Assembly (NCBI GenBank): GCA_036620675.1
Contig: JAZHEE010000043.1
Length of the DNA: 32,878 nt
Origin: Jejubacter sp036620675
GTDB taxonomy: Bacteria; Pseudomonadota; Gammaproteobacteria; Enterobacterales; Enterobacteriaceae
Strand: one strand, 5' to 3'
Below the pieces are notes generated by a model, which saw only the letters and a program-made list of their open reading frames with translations, had not been told where the DNA came from and did not search any database. Position 1 is the first letter of the stretch, and each line of letters begins with the position of its first letter. Shown piece by piece: positions 8,157 to 16,056 of the stretch. A program made the translations under genes and the position numbers.

Positions 8157-8821
8157 TGTTCCTCCGAGTAAAAACAGACCAGAAAAAGATATCCAGCCAT
8201 TAGTTATCAACCGCGATAAAAATAATAGTAGCACCAACAGAAAATAAGAAAATATGTCACTGAAGGCACTCACAGAACACTAAGAAACCGTAGTACAAGC
8301 CTGAGCGAAAGCAATTAATTAATAATCAGATAACCTTTTCGATAATAAATACCAGTAAGTAACTATAATCCAAAGCCATACAAAAACAACAGCCAACAAG
8401 CGTATTAAAGCCAGCCTTGCATAAACCAACGCAGTAAAAAAAACGCCACAGTAGGGAAATCAAATAAATTTCAATGAATTAATAACAGACCACACTAACA
8501 ACTCAATTTCGAAGAGTGCGCACTTTAGGAATTATTGTCATCCAAGTTAAATCTTAGACATACAATATTAGCAGGCAAATAGTAAACTAATTTATTAGTT
8601 ATTCATAATCATCATTCCGCTCCTGGAAGCGAAAAGAACATTTAACCATACAAGAAAACCAGGCTGTAACACTTTATTTTCATTTGATGATAAATGCAGC
8701 ATTGCTGTCAGGATATAAATATATCCGAATACATAATTAAACAGCACAATATGTATAGTGAATAAAAAACGCCACCGCCATTCCCTGTATGACAGCAGCG
8801 CTGTTTATGAGCAGGTATGGA
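8157..8821. other. 665-bp AT-rich non-coding region upstream of gdhB
   Basis: Base composition drops sharply compared with both neighbours, with many runs such as AATTAATTAATAATC (8312-8326). I find no convincing reading frame or RNA gene. It includes the gdhB ribosome site (next to 8156) and a 10-bp palindrome AGTGCGCACT at 8515-8524. The long AT-rich leader suggests H-NS-type silencing or complex promoter control of gdhB-pqqU (inference). Confidence 0.6.
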
Positions 8822-9424
8822 TTACGGATGGAGTTCGACAACCGTCATCGTGAAAACCAGCCGCTCGCCGCTGCGGTTTTCATAGGCGTGGGCCGTGTCG
8901 GTTCTGGCTACCGCGGAGCTGCCAGCGGCGACGCTTAGTACGCTGTCACCCAATATCAGCGTCAGGGTTCCCTCTTCGACGTGTAACAGTTCAAAGGTTC
9001 CCTGGGGGTGGCCAGGCGAACGGAAAGCTTCGCCCGCAAACATCTCCCAACGCCACAGCTCTATCATATTCGGCCCACTGGTACCAGCAAGCAACCGGGC
9101 GGTGCCCCCCTGTTCGCCACGCCACAGCGTCGGAATCTCCTCTTCCTCAATCAGGTAGGCCGCAGGGGTGCCGGTGACGTTCACCACGTCGGCCACCGAG
9201 AGTCCCAGCGCTGCCGCAACCTTGCACAAAATGGCGATGCTCGGGTTGGCACTGCCCTTCTCAATTTCCACCAGCATTCCTTTACTGACGCCTGCGCGCT
9301 TTGAAAGCTCGTCCAGTGACAGCCGCTGTGCCTTGCGGGTACTTTTTATCCGCAGCGACACCGCTTCGCTGACGCGTTCAATGTCGGCACCCGATTCGGT
9401 CGGTTTATTGACTTTTTTGGTCAT
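8822..9424 (-). CDS. XRE-family regulator with C-terminal cupin domain
   Basis: A 200-residue two-domain repressor. Residues about 22-80 form a lambda-repressor-like helix-turn-helix (LSLDELSKRAGVSKGMLVEI, then EKGSANPSIAILCKVAAALG). Residues about 115-198 form a cupin_2 barrel (GEAFRSPGHPQGTFELLHVE, then EGTLTLILGDSVLSVAAGSS). The architecture is that of small-molecule-responsive regulators such as PuuR. It is divergent from the B3/B4-domain gene at 9468, with only 43 bp between them, so it probably represses that gene and itself. The cupin ligand is unknown. Confidence 0.9.
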   Translation of the reverse strand: MTKKVNKPTESGADIERVSEAVSLRIKSTRKAQRLSLDELSKRAGVSKGMLVEIEKGSANPSIAILCKVAAALGLSVADVVNVTGTPAAYLIEEEEIPTLWRGEQGGTARLLAGTSGPNMIELWRWEMFAGEAFRSPGHPQGTFELLHVEEGTLTLILGDSVLSVAAGSSAVARTDTAHAYENRSGERLVFTMTVVELHP

Positions 9425-9450
9425 CGGTCGTTACTATGGTATAAAATAGT
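9408..9450. promoter_or_regulatory. Divergent promoter with inverted repeat (putative XRE-cupin operator)
   Basis: ACTAT (9433-9437) and ATAGT (9446-9450) form an inverted repeat with an 8-bp spacer. On the plus strand TTGACT (9408-9413) and TACTAT (9432-9437), 18 bp apart, resemble -35 and -10 elements of the B3/B4 gene, so the repeat would overlap the -10. The operator assignment is inference from position. Confidence 0.45.
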
Positions 9451-9467
9451 CAATACAGGATTATCAT

Positions 9468-10160
9468 ATGTTCTGCGTAACGCCGTCAATCGATCCGAAA
9501 ATCGCCGCGCTGGCCCCCGGCTTTCGGGCGCTCAGCATCGCGGTGGCCGCCGCTCCCGTCGAGAATCCCGATGTCGGCCAGCAGGCGTTGAATCACGCCT
9601 GTGCTGCGATCGCCAACGGTGACGCCCCCTGGGCACAGGCGCATCTGTCCGCCTGGGATGCGGTCTTTAAAGCCTTTGGCGCCAAACCCAAACGCACGCC
9701 CTGCTCCGCCGCGGCGTTATTGAAACGCGTTCAGCGCGACGGCAGCCTGCCCGCCATCGATCCGGTGGTCGATCTCTATAACGCCATCAGTATTGAATAT
9801 GCCATTCCGGTCGGCGGCGAAAATATTGCGGCTTACGTGGGCGAACCACGACTGAAGATCGCTAACGGCACCGAACTGTTCGACACCGTGAAAGAGGGCG
9901 AACTGGCTCACGAGCTGCCGGAACCCGGCGAAGTGGTGTGGTGCGACGATAAAGGGGTTACCTGCCGCCGCTGGAACTGGCGTCAGGGCGTCAGAACCCG
10001 TCTGTGCGCCGACGACGAGCGTATGTGGTTTATTCTGGAAAGCCTGCCGGAGATGCCGCTGGACGCCTTGCAGGAAGCGGGAGACAAACTGTGCGAGGGG
10101 TTGATGCTGATGATGCCCGGCGCCAGCATCAGTAAAACAACCATTTCAGTTAGCGGATAA
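9468..10160 (+). CDS. Solo B3/B4 tRNA-binding-domain protein
   Basis: A 230-residue protein of the stand-alone B3/B4 family, related to the editing-like B3/B4 domain of the phenylalanyl-tRNA synthetase beta chain. Family hallmarks are a central KPKRTPCSAAALLKRVQRDG, then LPAIDPVVDLYNAISIEYAI and PVGGENIAAYVG, followed by GEVVWCDDKGVTCRRWNWRQ near the end. Biochemical function of the solo family is not well established; tRNA-related deacylation is a common suggestion. AGGA sits seven bases before the ATG. It is followed by the DapA-family gene after 94 bp and probably forms an operon with it under the divergent XRE-cupin regulator. Confidence 0.85.
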   Translation: MFCVTPSIDPKIAALAPGFRALSIAVAAAPVENPDVGQQALNHACAAIANGDAPWAQAHLSAWDAVFKAFGAKPKRTPCSAAALLKRVQRDGSLPAIDPVVDLYNAISIEYAIPVGGENIAAYVGEPRLKIANGTELFDTVKEGELAHELPEPGEVVWCDDKGVTCRRWNWRQGVRTRLCADDERMWFILESLPEMPLDALQEAGDKLCEGLMLMMPGASISKTTISVSG

Positions 10161-10204
10161 GACTGCCCGTTTATTTTCTCCATCCCATGGCCGATTATCC
10201 GCTA
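10151..10204 (+). repeat. 10-bp inverted repeat spanning the B3/B4 stop codon
   Basis: TAGCGGATAA (10151-10160), which contains the last codons and stop of the B3/B4 gene, is perfectly complementary to TTATCCGCTA (10195-10204). The loop is 34 nt. No T-run follows, so it is not an obvious terminator; it may structure the mRNA ahead of the DapA-family gene. Confidence 0.5.
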
Positions 10205-10254
10205 CGCTTAGCGATATTCCTGAAAAGCCATTTTCCGCTCCCGGAGGTTACCGC

Positions 10255-11139
10255 GTGTCGATATTTACCGGCCTGAGCGCCTTTCCGTTAACCCCGCTGC
10301 GCGACGGGCGCCCGGATCAAGCCGCGTTTGTCGGCCTGATCGCACGGTTACACCGCGCCGGGGTCGATTCCATCAGCATACTGGGCTCCACCGGCTGTGC
10401 GCCTTACTTAAGCCAGCAGGAACGCGCTGAAGTTACCCGATGGGCAGTGGCCACCGCCGAAGGTATTCCGGTTGTCGTCGGCATCAGCGCCCTGAGCACC
10501 CGGGAGGTCATCCGGCTGGCCCGGGAAGCCGAACAGGCCGGGGCCAGCGGCGTGCTACTGGCCCCCTTCTCTTACCAGCCACTAACGGAAGAGGAGGTGT
10601 TTCATCTGTACGAGACGGTCGCCCGCCAGACATCCCTGCCGCTCTGCGTCTATGACAATCCCAGAGTCACCCGCTTTGAGTTTAGCGACGCCCTGTATGC
10701 CCGCATCGCCGCACTGCCGGGTGTGGCATCGTTCAAAATTCCGGGCGCGCCCGCCAATCCCGACGCCGCCAGGGAGCGGGTAGCAAAACTACGCGCGCTG
10801 CTACCAGGCTCAATTAGCCTGGGCGTCAGCGGCGACGCCTGCGCCGCCACCGCGCTGAATGCCGGATACGACGCCTGGTACTCGGTGCTCGGCGGGCTGT
10901 TTGCGGAGCAGGCGCTGGAGATAACCCGCGCCGAACCGCCCGGGGCTATCGCCCTTTCAGAGAGGCTGACGCCGCTATGGGCGCTGTTCACCCGCTACGG
11001 AAGCCTGCGCTGCATCGCCAGCGCCGCTGAAATTCTGGGACTGGCGGCCACCCCCTGTTTACCGGCCCCATTACGGGCGCTGGAAGGGGAAGCGCGTCAG
11101 GAGCTGGCCGAAATTCTGGCGCGTCTGGAACTGGCGTAG
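10255..11139 (+). CDS. DapA/NanA-family class I aldolase or synthase (not housekeeping DapA)
   Basis: A 294-residue TIM-barrel protein of the dihydrodipicolinate synthase / N-acetylneuraminate lyase superfamily. The Schiff-base lysine is Lys161 in ASFKIPG and the catalytic tyrosine is Tyr133 in CVYDNP. The substrate-carboxylate loop is GSTG (44-47). Pyruvate-type chemistry through a Lys imine is expected, but the second substrate cannot be told. The start is GTG at 10255, preceded by GGAGG (10243-10247) at seven bases. It follows the B3/B4-domain gene and converges with the LysR gene ending at 11146. Confidence 0.88.
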   Translation: MSIFTGLSAFPLTPLRDGRPDQAAFVGLIARLHRAGVDSISILGSTGCAPYLSQQERAEVTRWAVATAEGIPVVVGISALSTREVIRLAREAEQAGASGVLLAPFSYQPLTEEEVFHLYETVARQTSLPLCVYDNPRVTRFEFSDALYARIAALPGVASFKIPGAPANPDAARERVAKLRALLPGSISLGVSGDACAATALNAGYDAWYSVLGGLFAEQALEITRAEPPGAIALSERLTPLWALFTRYGSLRCIASAAEILGLAATPCLPAPLRALEGEARQELAEILARLELA

Positions 11140-11145
11140 CCCGGC

Positions 11146-12057
11146 TTAACGCAGCGCGCTGCGTAACAGCTGAAAACACTGTTCAATCAGCGGCGGCAGC
11201 GGTTGTGAATGACGCAACAGCGCCACGGTGCGGGTCAGTTCCGGCTGTTGCAGCTGCACCACTCTGAGCTCTGGATCGTTAAGGTGCGTGGTGTAAAGGT
11301 GCGGCAGAATGGCGACGGCCAGTCGTGAACGCACCAGCCCGTACAGCGTTTCGATGTAATCCACCCGGTAGCGCACCGGCAGGGTCAGGCGCTGACTTTC
11401 GACCAGCGACGCCACCAGGCGGTGGCCGTTGCCGGTTGAGAACATCGCGATATCGCGCGCGGCCAGCTGTTTCCAGGGAAGATGCGCCGACTGAGACAGC
11501 GGATCGTCGCGATGCAGCACCGCGACAAAGGGATCCTCACGCAGCGGAAAAGCGTTGAGCACGCCCGGCACCGTGCTATCCAGCGCGCCGACGCCAAAAT
11601 CCACCCGCCCGCTTTGCAGGCTCTCCATAAGCGCATCGTTCGCGCGATCCACAAACTCTACCCGCAGGCGCGGGAACGCCTGGGCCAGGCGCTGTGGAAT
11701 CACGGGAAACAGCAGCGAACTGACCGATGGAATCAGGCCGATCCGCAGCGTACCATCGCCGCCCGCCTCCACCGCCTGCTGCATATCGTGAAAGCCTATT
11801 TGCGCCGCGCCAAGCACCCGCCGGGCGTGAGGCAGAATCGCCATGCCCAGTTCGGTCAGCGATACCGACGATGCAGTGCGGTTAACCAGCTTACCGCCAA
11901 GCACGCCTTCAATCTGGCGCAGCGCGCTGCTTAAAGCGGGCTGGCTAATCGCCAGCCGACTGGCGGTATCGGTAAAGTGGCGCAACTCGGCCAGCGTCAC
12001 AAAGTACTGGATTTGCTTGAGCGAAAGCGCGGGCAGGCGCTGCCAGGGTTCTGTCAT
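11146..12057 (-). CDS. LysR-type regulator, likely of adenine deaminase/purine permease
   Basis: A 303-residue LysR protein. The winged helix-turn-helix spans about residues 12-70 (LKQIQYFVTLAELRHFTDTA, then SRLAISQPALSSALRQIEGV), followed by an effector domain with ILPHLY near residue 255, a stretch typical of LysR effector domains. It is divergently transcribed from the adenine deaminase gene across a 128-bp gap that holds a T-N11-A palindrome, so it most likely regulates the ade-permease operon. The effector may be a purine (inference). It converges on the DapA-family gene with only 6 bp between stops. Confidence 0.9.
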   Translation of the reverse strand: MTEPWQRLPALSLKQIQYFVTLAELRHFTDTASRLAISQPALSSALRQIEGVLGGKLVNRTASSVSLTELGMAILPHARRVLGAAQIGFHDMQQAVEAGGDGTLRIGLIPSVSSLLFPVIPQRLAQAFPRLRVEFVDRANDALMESLQSGRVDFGVGALDSTVPGVLNAFPLREDPFVAVLHRDDPLSQSAHLPWKQLAARDIAMFSTGNGHRLVASLVESQRLTLPVRYRVDYIETLYGLVRSRLAVAILPHLYTTHLNDPELRVVQLQQPELTRTVALLRHSQPLPPLIEQCFQLLRSALR

Positions 12058-12087
12058 GGGGCGATTCCGGTGTCATTTTTATCCAGC

Positions 12088-12112
12088 ATAACGCTTTGTT
12101 ATCGGCCGATAA
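12088..12112. promoter_or_regulatory. Overlapping palindromes, putative LysR operator upstream of ade
   Basis: ATAAC-GCTTT-GTTAT at 12088-12102 is a dyad matching the LysR T-N11-A rule (T at 12089, A at 12101). TTATCGGCCGATAA at 12099-12112 is a 14-bp perfect palindrome sharing four bases with it. Both lie 31-55 bp upstream of the LysR start codon and 74-98 bp before ade. The identification as the binding site is inference from consensus and position. Confidence 0.6.
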
Positions 12113-12185
12113 ATTTATTCAGCTGGGCAAACGATTGCCCTGCTCTTAAAGTAGCGGCTCTGTCCGTTTTTGCCGGGAGCCCCCT

Positions 12186-14018
12186 ATGCCCACCTCAGCT
12201 GAAACCCGCCGCCGGGCCGTACAGGCGGCGCGTGGCGAAATCGCCTTCGATCTGTTACTGACCGACGCTCACATCGTCGATATGGCCACCGGCGAAACGC
12301 GTCCGGCGGATATCGGCATCGTTGGCGAACTTATCGCCAGCGTCCACCCTCCCGGCAGCCGCCATGACGCGCATCAAACCCATACTCTTTCCGGCGCCTG
12401 GGTTACTCCCGGGCTGATAGACACCCATGTGCATCTGGAAAGTTCCCACCTGCCGCCGGCGCGCTACGCCGAAATCGTCGTGGCTCAGGGAACCACAGCC
12501 GTATTCTGGGATCCTCACGAACTGGCGAACGTGCTGGGCATCGAAGGCGTTTGCTACGCCGTCGAATCCAGCCGCAACCTGCCGCTGCAGGTCATGGTGG
12601 CCGCGCCCTCCAGCGTACCGTCTACCCCCGGGCTGGAGTGTTCCGGCGCGGAATTCGCTGGCAAAGAGATGAGAACCATGCTCGGCTGGGATGAAGTGCA
12701 CGGCGTCGCGGAAGTCATGGATATGCACGGTATTCTGCACGGCAGCGAACGGATGCAGGAGATTCTGGAAGCCGGACTGCGCAGCGGTAAATTAATTGAA
12801 GGACACGCCCGGGGCCTGAGCGGCCAGGATCTCCAGGCCTATCTGGCGGCGGGGGTTACCTCGGATCATGAGCTTACCTCCGGCGCTGACGCGCTGGAAA
12901 AGCTGCGTGCCGGGCTGACCCTGGAGATACGCGGTTCGCACCCCTATCTGCTGCCGGAAATTGTGGCGGCGCTGAAAACGCTGCCCCATCTCTCTTCCCA
13001 GATAACCCTGTGTACTGACGATGTGCCGCCGGATATTCTGCTGGAAAAAGGCGGCATCGTCGCGCTGCTTAATCTGTTGATCGAACACGGACTGCCTGCC
13101 GTGGACGCGTTACGCTTCGCCACGCTCAACGCCGCCATCCGCCTGCAGCGTAACGACCTCGGTCTGATCGCCGCCGGTCGTCGCGCCGATCTGGTGGTGT
13201 TCGGCTCTCTGGAGCAACTCCAGGCGCAGCGCGTCTATGCGGCGGGTCGCCTGGTCGCGCAGCATGGTGTCATGCTGGAGCCGGTGACGGGCGCGCAAGC
13301 TGCGCCGCCACGCGATACCCTGCGTCTCGCCCCACTATCTCCCGAAGATTTCACCCTGCGTATCGGCGATATTCAGCACGGCGAGGCGCGGCTGCGCCAT
13401 ATTCGCGGCGCGCGCTTTACCCGGTGGGGAGAAGCAGAGGTATTGATCCGCAACGGCTGCGTGCAACTGCCCGACGGATTTAGCTTTATCTGGGTGCAAC
13501 ACCGCCACGGCCGCCATGCCGCGAAGCCGCAAATCGCGCTGCTGGAAGGCTGGGGCGAACTTCGCGGCGCCATCGCCACCAGCTATTCGCACGATTCTCA
13601 CAACCTGGTCGTGTTAGGCCGCAGCCCGCAGGATATGGCGCTGGCGGCCAATACCCTGATCGCCAGCGGCGGCGGCATGGCCCTTACGCAAAACGGCGCG
13701 CTTATCGCCCATGTGGCTATGCCGATAGCCGGGATGCTTTCCGACAAACCACCTGCCGAGCTGGCCGCCGCCTTCCGCAATCTGCGCGAACGCAGCGCCG
13801 ATATTGCCGACTGGGAACCGCCCTACCGGGTCTTTAAAGCGATCGAAGGCACCTGCCTGGCCTGTAACGCTGGCCCCCACCTGACCGATTTAGGATTAAC
13901 CGACGGCGCCACCCGCCAGATTGTCGATCCTGTCATTGACTGTCGGGAAACACCGACTGACGCACAACAACAAGATGATAGCCCAGGAGAGCCAAATAAT
14001 GGCCAATACCCCCGTTAA
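12186..14018 (+). CDS. ade: Adenine deaminase
   Basis: A 610-residue amidohydrolase of the adenine deaminase family, slightly longer than the E. coli protein (about 588). The metal site is visible: His81 and His83 in DTHVHLESS, Asp109-Pro-His111-Glu112 in DPHELANV, the HAR and SDHE segments near 220-240, and TDDVPPDIL. The C-terminal family domain contains SYSHDSHNLVVLG and LIASGGGMAL. It converts adenine to hypoxanthine and ammonia in purine salvage or nitrogen scavenging. The permease gene begins inside its last codons (20-bp overlap), so the two are coupled: uptake of a purine base and its deamination. It diverges from the LysR gene at 11146-12057. Confidence 0.92.
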   Translation: MPTSAETRRRAVQAARGEIAFDLLLTDAHIVDMATGETRPADIGIVGELIASVHPPGSRHDAHQTHTLSGAWVTPGLIDTHVHLESSHLPPARYAEIVVAQGTTAVFWDPHELANVLGIEGVCYAVESSRNLPLQVMVAAPSSVPSTPGLECSGAEFAGKEMRTMLGWDEVHGVAEVMDMHGILHGSERMQEILEAGLRSGKLIEGHARGLSGQDLQAYLAAGVTSDHELTSGADALEKLRAGLTLEIRGSHPYLLPEIVAALKTLPHLSSQITLCTDDVPPDILLEKGGIVALLNLLIEHGLPAVDALRFATLNAAIRLQRNDLGLIAAGRRADLVVFGSLEQLQAQRVYAAGRLVAQHGVMLEPVTGAQAAPPRDTLRLAPLSPEDFTLRIGDIQHGEARLRHIRGARFTRWGEAEVLIRNGCVQLPDGFSFIWVQHRHGRHAAKPQIALLEGWGELRGAIATSYSHDSHNLVVLGRSPQDMALAANTLIASGGGMALTQNGALIAHVAMPIAGMLSDKPPAELAAAFRNLRERSADIADWEPPYRVFKAIEGTCLACNAGPHLTDLGLTDGATRQIVDPVIDCRETPTDAQQQDDSPGEPNNGQYPR

Positions 14019-15342
14019 CTCACCCGCTCCAGCCAGCTGGCTGGAGCGGCGCTTTGCGCTGTACACCCGCGGCAGCAGTATACGTACCGAATGTCTGGCT
14101 GGCATAACCGGCTTTCTTGCCGCCGCTTATCTGCTGGTGGTGATCCCCGGTCTGCTGGCCAGCGGCGGTATGGATAAAGGTGCCGCCACCACCGGAACCA
14201 TTGTGGTGTTCGTTATCGGTTCGCTGCTGATGGCCTTCTACGCCAATCTGCCGTTCATCGTCGGGCCAGGAATCGGCGGCTCGGTGCTGGTCGGCATCAC
14301 TCTTTCGGACAGCGCCGGTATCGGCTGGCAAATCGGCCTGGGCATCGCCTGCTGGTCCGGAATTCTCTTTTTCCTGCTGACCAAATTCGGGCTGCGTGAA
14401 GTGGTGACCCGCTCGGTTCCCCAGTCGATCAAGCTGGGCCTGACCGCTTCCATCGGCCTGTTCGTCGCGGTGTTGGGATTTCGTAACGCCGGGCTGGTAC
14501 TGGCGAATGTTAAAACCAACGCCCTGATGCTGGGCGACTTTCTGTCGCCCAGCGCGCTGGTGGCGCTGAGCGGCCTGTTTCTGGCCATTGCGCTACAGGC
14601 GCGGCGGGTGCCGGGCGCCATTCTGTGGGCCATCCTGTTCGCCACCCTGGTCGGCGTTCCGGCAGGCGTTACCCGGCTGCCGGCAAGCTTTATCGACCTG
14701 CCGCATCCCATCACGCCGGTGCTGGGCGAAATTAACCTGACAGGCGCGTTGAACATAGCCTTTCTGCCCTTTCTGTTCGTCTTTTTTGCCTCAGAATTCT
14801 TCTCTACCATGGGGACGACGCTGGCGGTGGGCGGCGAGGCAGGCCTGCTGGACGACGAAGGCAATATGCCGCATATCAATCGCCCGTTTATGGTGGACTC
14901 TATCGCCGCCGCGCTGGGGCCATGGGTTGGCATTCCGGCAGCCACCGCGCTGATTGAATCCTCAGCGGCGGCGGAAGCCGGCGGCAAAACCGGGCTGACC
15001 GCGCTGGCGGCGGCGACCATGTTCCTGCTGATGCTGCTGTTCACGCCAGTGGCGCTGATGATCCCGAAAGAGGCCACGGCGCCAGCGCTGATTTTGATCG
15101 GTCTGAATATGTTCAGCGGCCTGCGCAAAGTGGATCTGGGCAATTTTACCGACGGGCTGCCGGTACTGATGATGGTGATGATCACCCTTATCGCCAACAG
15201 CTTCGGTACTGGCATCGCCGGTGGGCTGCTGTTCTATATCGCTATTAAGGCCGTTGCGGGCAAATGGCGTGACATTCCGGTGGGACTGTGGGTATTGGCG
15301 ATTCCACTGATTTATTACTTTGCCACCCTGGTAAGGCACTGA
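13999..15342 (+). CDS. AzgA-type (NCS2) purine base permease
   Basis: A 447-residue inner-membrane carrier of the AzgA branch of the NCS2 family, similar in length to E. coli AdeP/AdeQ (about 445). Landmarks: LERRFALYTRGSSIRTECLA near the N-terminus, FVGP-like loop in FIVGPGIGGSVLVG, FFASEFFSTMGTTLAVGGEA in the middle, and ATALIESSAAAEAGGKTGLT, the conserved substrate-binding segment. Adenine, hypoxanthine or guanine with proton symport is expected; adenine is favoured by coupling with ade. The ATG at 13999 overlaps the ade stop by 20 bp and has AGGAG (13985-13989) nine bases upstream; upstream in-frame ATGs lack this. Confidence 0.9.
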   Translation: MANTPVNSPAPASWLERRFALYTRGSSIRTECLAGITGFLAAAYLLVVIPGLLASGGMDKGAATTGTIVVFVIGSLLMAFYANLPFIVGPGIGGSVLVGITLSDSAGIGWQIGLGIACWSGILFFLLTKFGLREVVTRSVPQSIKLGLTASIGLFVAVLGFRNAGLVLANVKTNALMLGDFLSPSALVALSGLFLAIALQARRVPGAILWAILFATLVGVPAGVTRLPASFIDLPHPITPVLGEINLTGALNIAFLPFLFVFFASEFFSTMGTTLAVGGEAGLLDDEGNMPHINRPFMVDSIAAALGPWVGIPAATALIESSAAAEAGGKTGLTALAAATMFLLMLLFTPVALMIPKEATAPALILIGLNMFSGLRKVDLGNFTDGLPVLMMVMITLIANSFGTGIAGGLLFYIAIKAVAGKWRDIPVGLWVLAIPLIYYFATLVRH

Positions 15343-15357
15343 CAGCATCGAACGTCC

Positions 15358-15381
15358 CCCCGGGCGGCAAACTGCCCGGGG
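15358..15381. terminator. GC-rich stem-loop between purine permease and ccdB
   Basis: CCCCGGGC and GCCCGGGG form an 8-bp perfect stem with an 8-nt loop in the 40-bp gap between converging genes. Neither strand has a T-run after the stem, so it may end transcripts weakly or protect 3' ends. Confidence 0.5.
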
Positions 15382-15382
15382 C

Positions 15383-15691
15383 TCAGCTCCCCCAAAACAT
15401 CAGCTTTATCGCATCCTTAATCACATTCTCATAATCACTGAGATCGGCCAGTTCCTGGCCAGTAACGGCGGTGGTCACGCTGGCCATATCAGTGGTTATC
15501 AGTCGGTAGTCATCACCGCCGAATCGAACCACCGGATACAGCTCACGGGAAACGCGCTCTGACAGCAGGCTGGCGCTAACCAGCGGGATCGCCATTCTCC
15601 GGCCAGGGGTATCCACTATATCGCTCTGGACATCGACGAACAGGCGGTATCGGCTCTCCTTGCGCTTATAGGCATAGACGCGGTACTGCAT
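15383..15691 (-). CDS. ccdB: CcdB toxin (DNA gyrase poison)
   Basis: A 102-residue protein recognisable as CcdB: it begins MQYRVYAYKRKESRYRLFVD, continues VQSDIVDTPGRRMAIPL and ELYPVV, and ends IKDAIKLMFWGS. F-plasmid CcdB is 101 residues; this copy has an extra Lys (KRKES against KRES from memory). CcdB traps GyrA-DNA complexes. The F protein ends in Trp-Gly-Ile, residues reported as needed for gyrase poisoning; here the last residue is Ser, so toxicity may be altered. The start at 15691 is one base after the ccdA stop, in the same TGA-G-ATG arrangement as on F. Longer upstream starts would overlap ccdA and are rejected. Confidence 0.95.
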   Translation of the reverse strand: MQYRVYAYKRKESRYRLFVDVQSDIVDTPGRRMAIPLVSASLLSERVSRELYPVVRFGGDDYRLITTDMASVTTAVTGQELADLSDYENVIKDAIKLMFWGS

Positions 15692-15692
15692 C

Positions 15693-15911
15693 TCACCAGT
15701 CCCTGTTTTCATCGGCAAACGAGCCATTCTGTTCGATAAAGCGGGCGACCTCGGCCATCCCTTCAAGGTTTTCGGCCCGCCAGCGTTCGGCGCGCAACCG
15801 CCGGGCTTCCTGTTCCATGGCGGCGCTGACCAGTCCTGAGATATTGACCCCGGCCCCCTTAAGCTGCTGGTAGTGATCGCTGTCGACTGTCACGGTGATC
15901 CGCTGTTTCAT
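15693..15911 (-). CDS. ccdA: CcdA antitoxin
   Basis: A 72-residue antitoxin, the same length as F CcdA. The N-terminal ribbon-helix-helix DNA-binding part (MKQRITVTVDSDHYQQLKG, then VNISGLVSAAM) is followed by the toxin-binding C-terminal tail (EGMAEVARFIEQNGSFADEN, then RDW), which is nearly unchanged from the F protein as I recall it. It neutralises CcdB and autoregulates the operon. The pair stands alone between the purine permease and hcxB with no plasmid or transposon gene nearby. Confidence 0.95.
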   Translation of the reverse strand: MKQRITVTVDSDHYQQLKGAGVNISGLVSAAMEQEARRLRAERWRAENLEGMAEVARFIEQNGSFADENRDW

Positions 15912-16056
15912 TATGCACGCTCCGGTATGTAATTCGGATATGCGATACAGTATATACTTTTTTCTGCTGCCGCCGTGACATCATTCGCCTGGCCGCTATT
16001 GGAAGCGGCCACTCATCACCCGATGCCGGTACAGCCGCTATCCGCTAACGGTTAAT
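15912..16056 (-). promoter_or_regulatory. ccdAB promoter/operator region
   Basis: The 145-bp gap upstream of ccdA holds an 8-bp palindrome GTATATAC at 15950-15957, close to the GTATAC core reported for the F CcdA operator, about 40 bp before the start codon. AT-rich sequence around it could supply the -10/-35. Operator identity is inference. Confidence 0.45.

Noticed and set aside
8157..8821. A small gene or riboswitch in the AT-rich stretch
   Set aside because: No start codon with a ribosome site and usable frame, and no strong conserved-looking helix set was found by eye.
14238..15215. A 325-codon open frame on the minus strand opposite the purine permease
   Set aside because: It is the antisense shadow of the AzgA-type permease: its Ser/Pro/Arg-rich product has no domain, and the plus strand has the conserved transporter.
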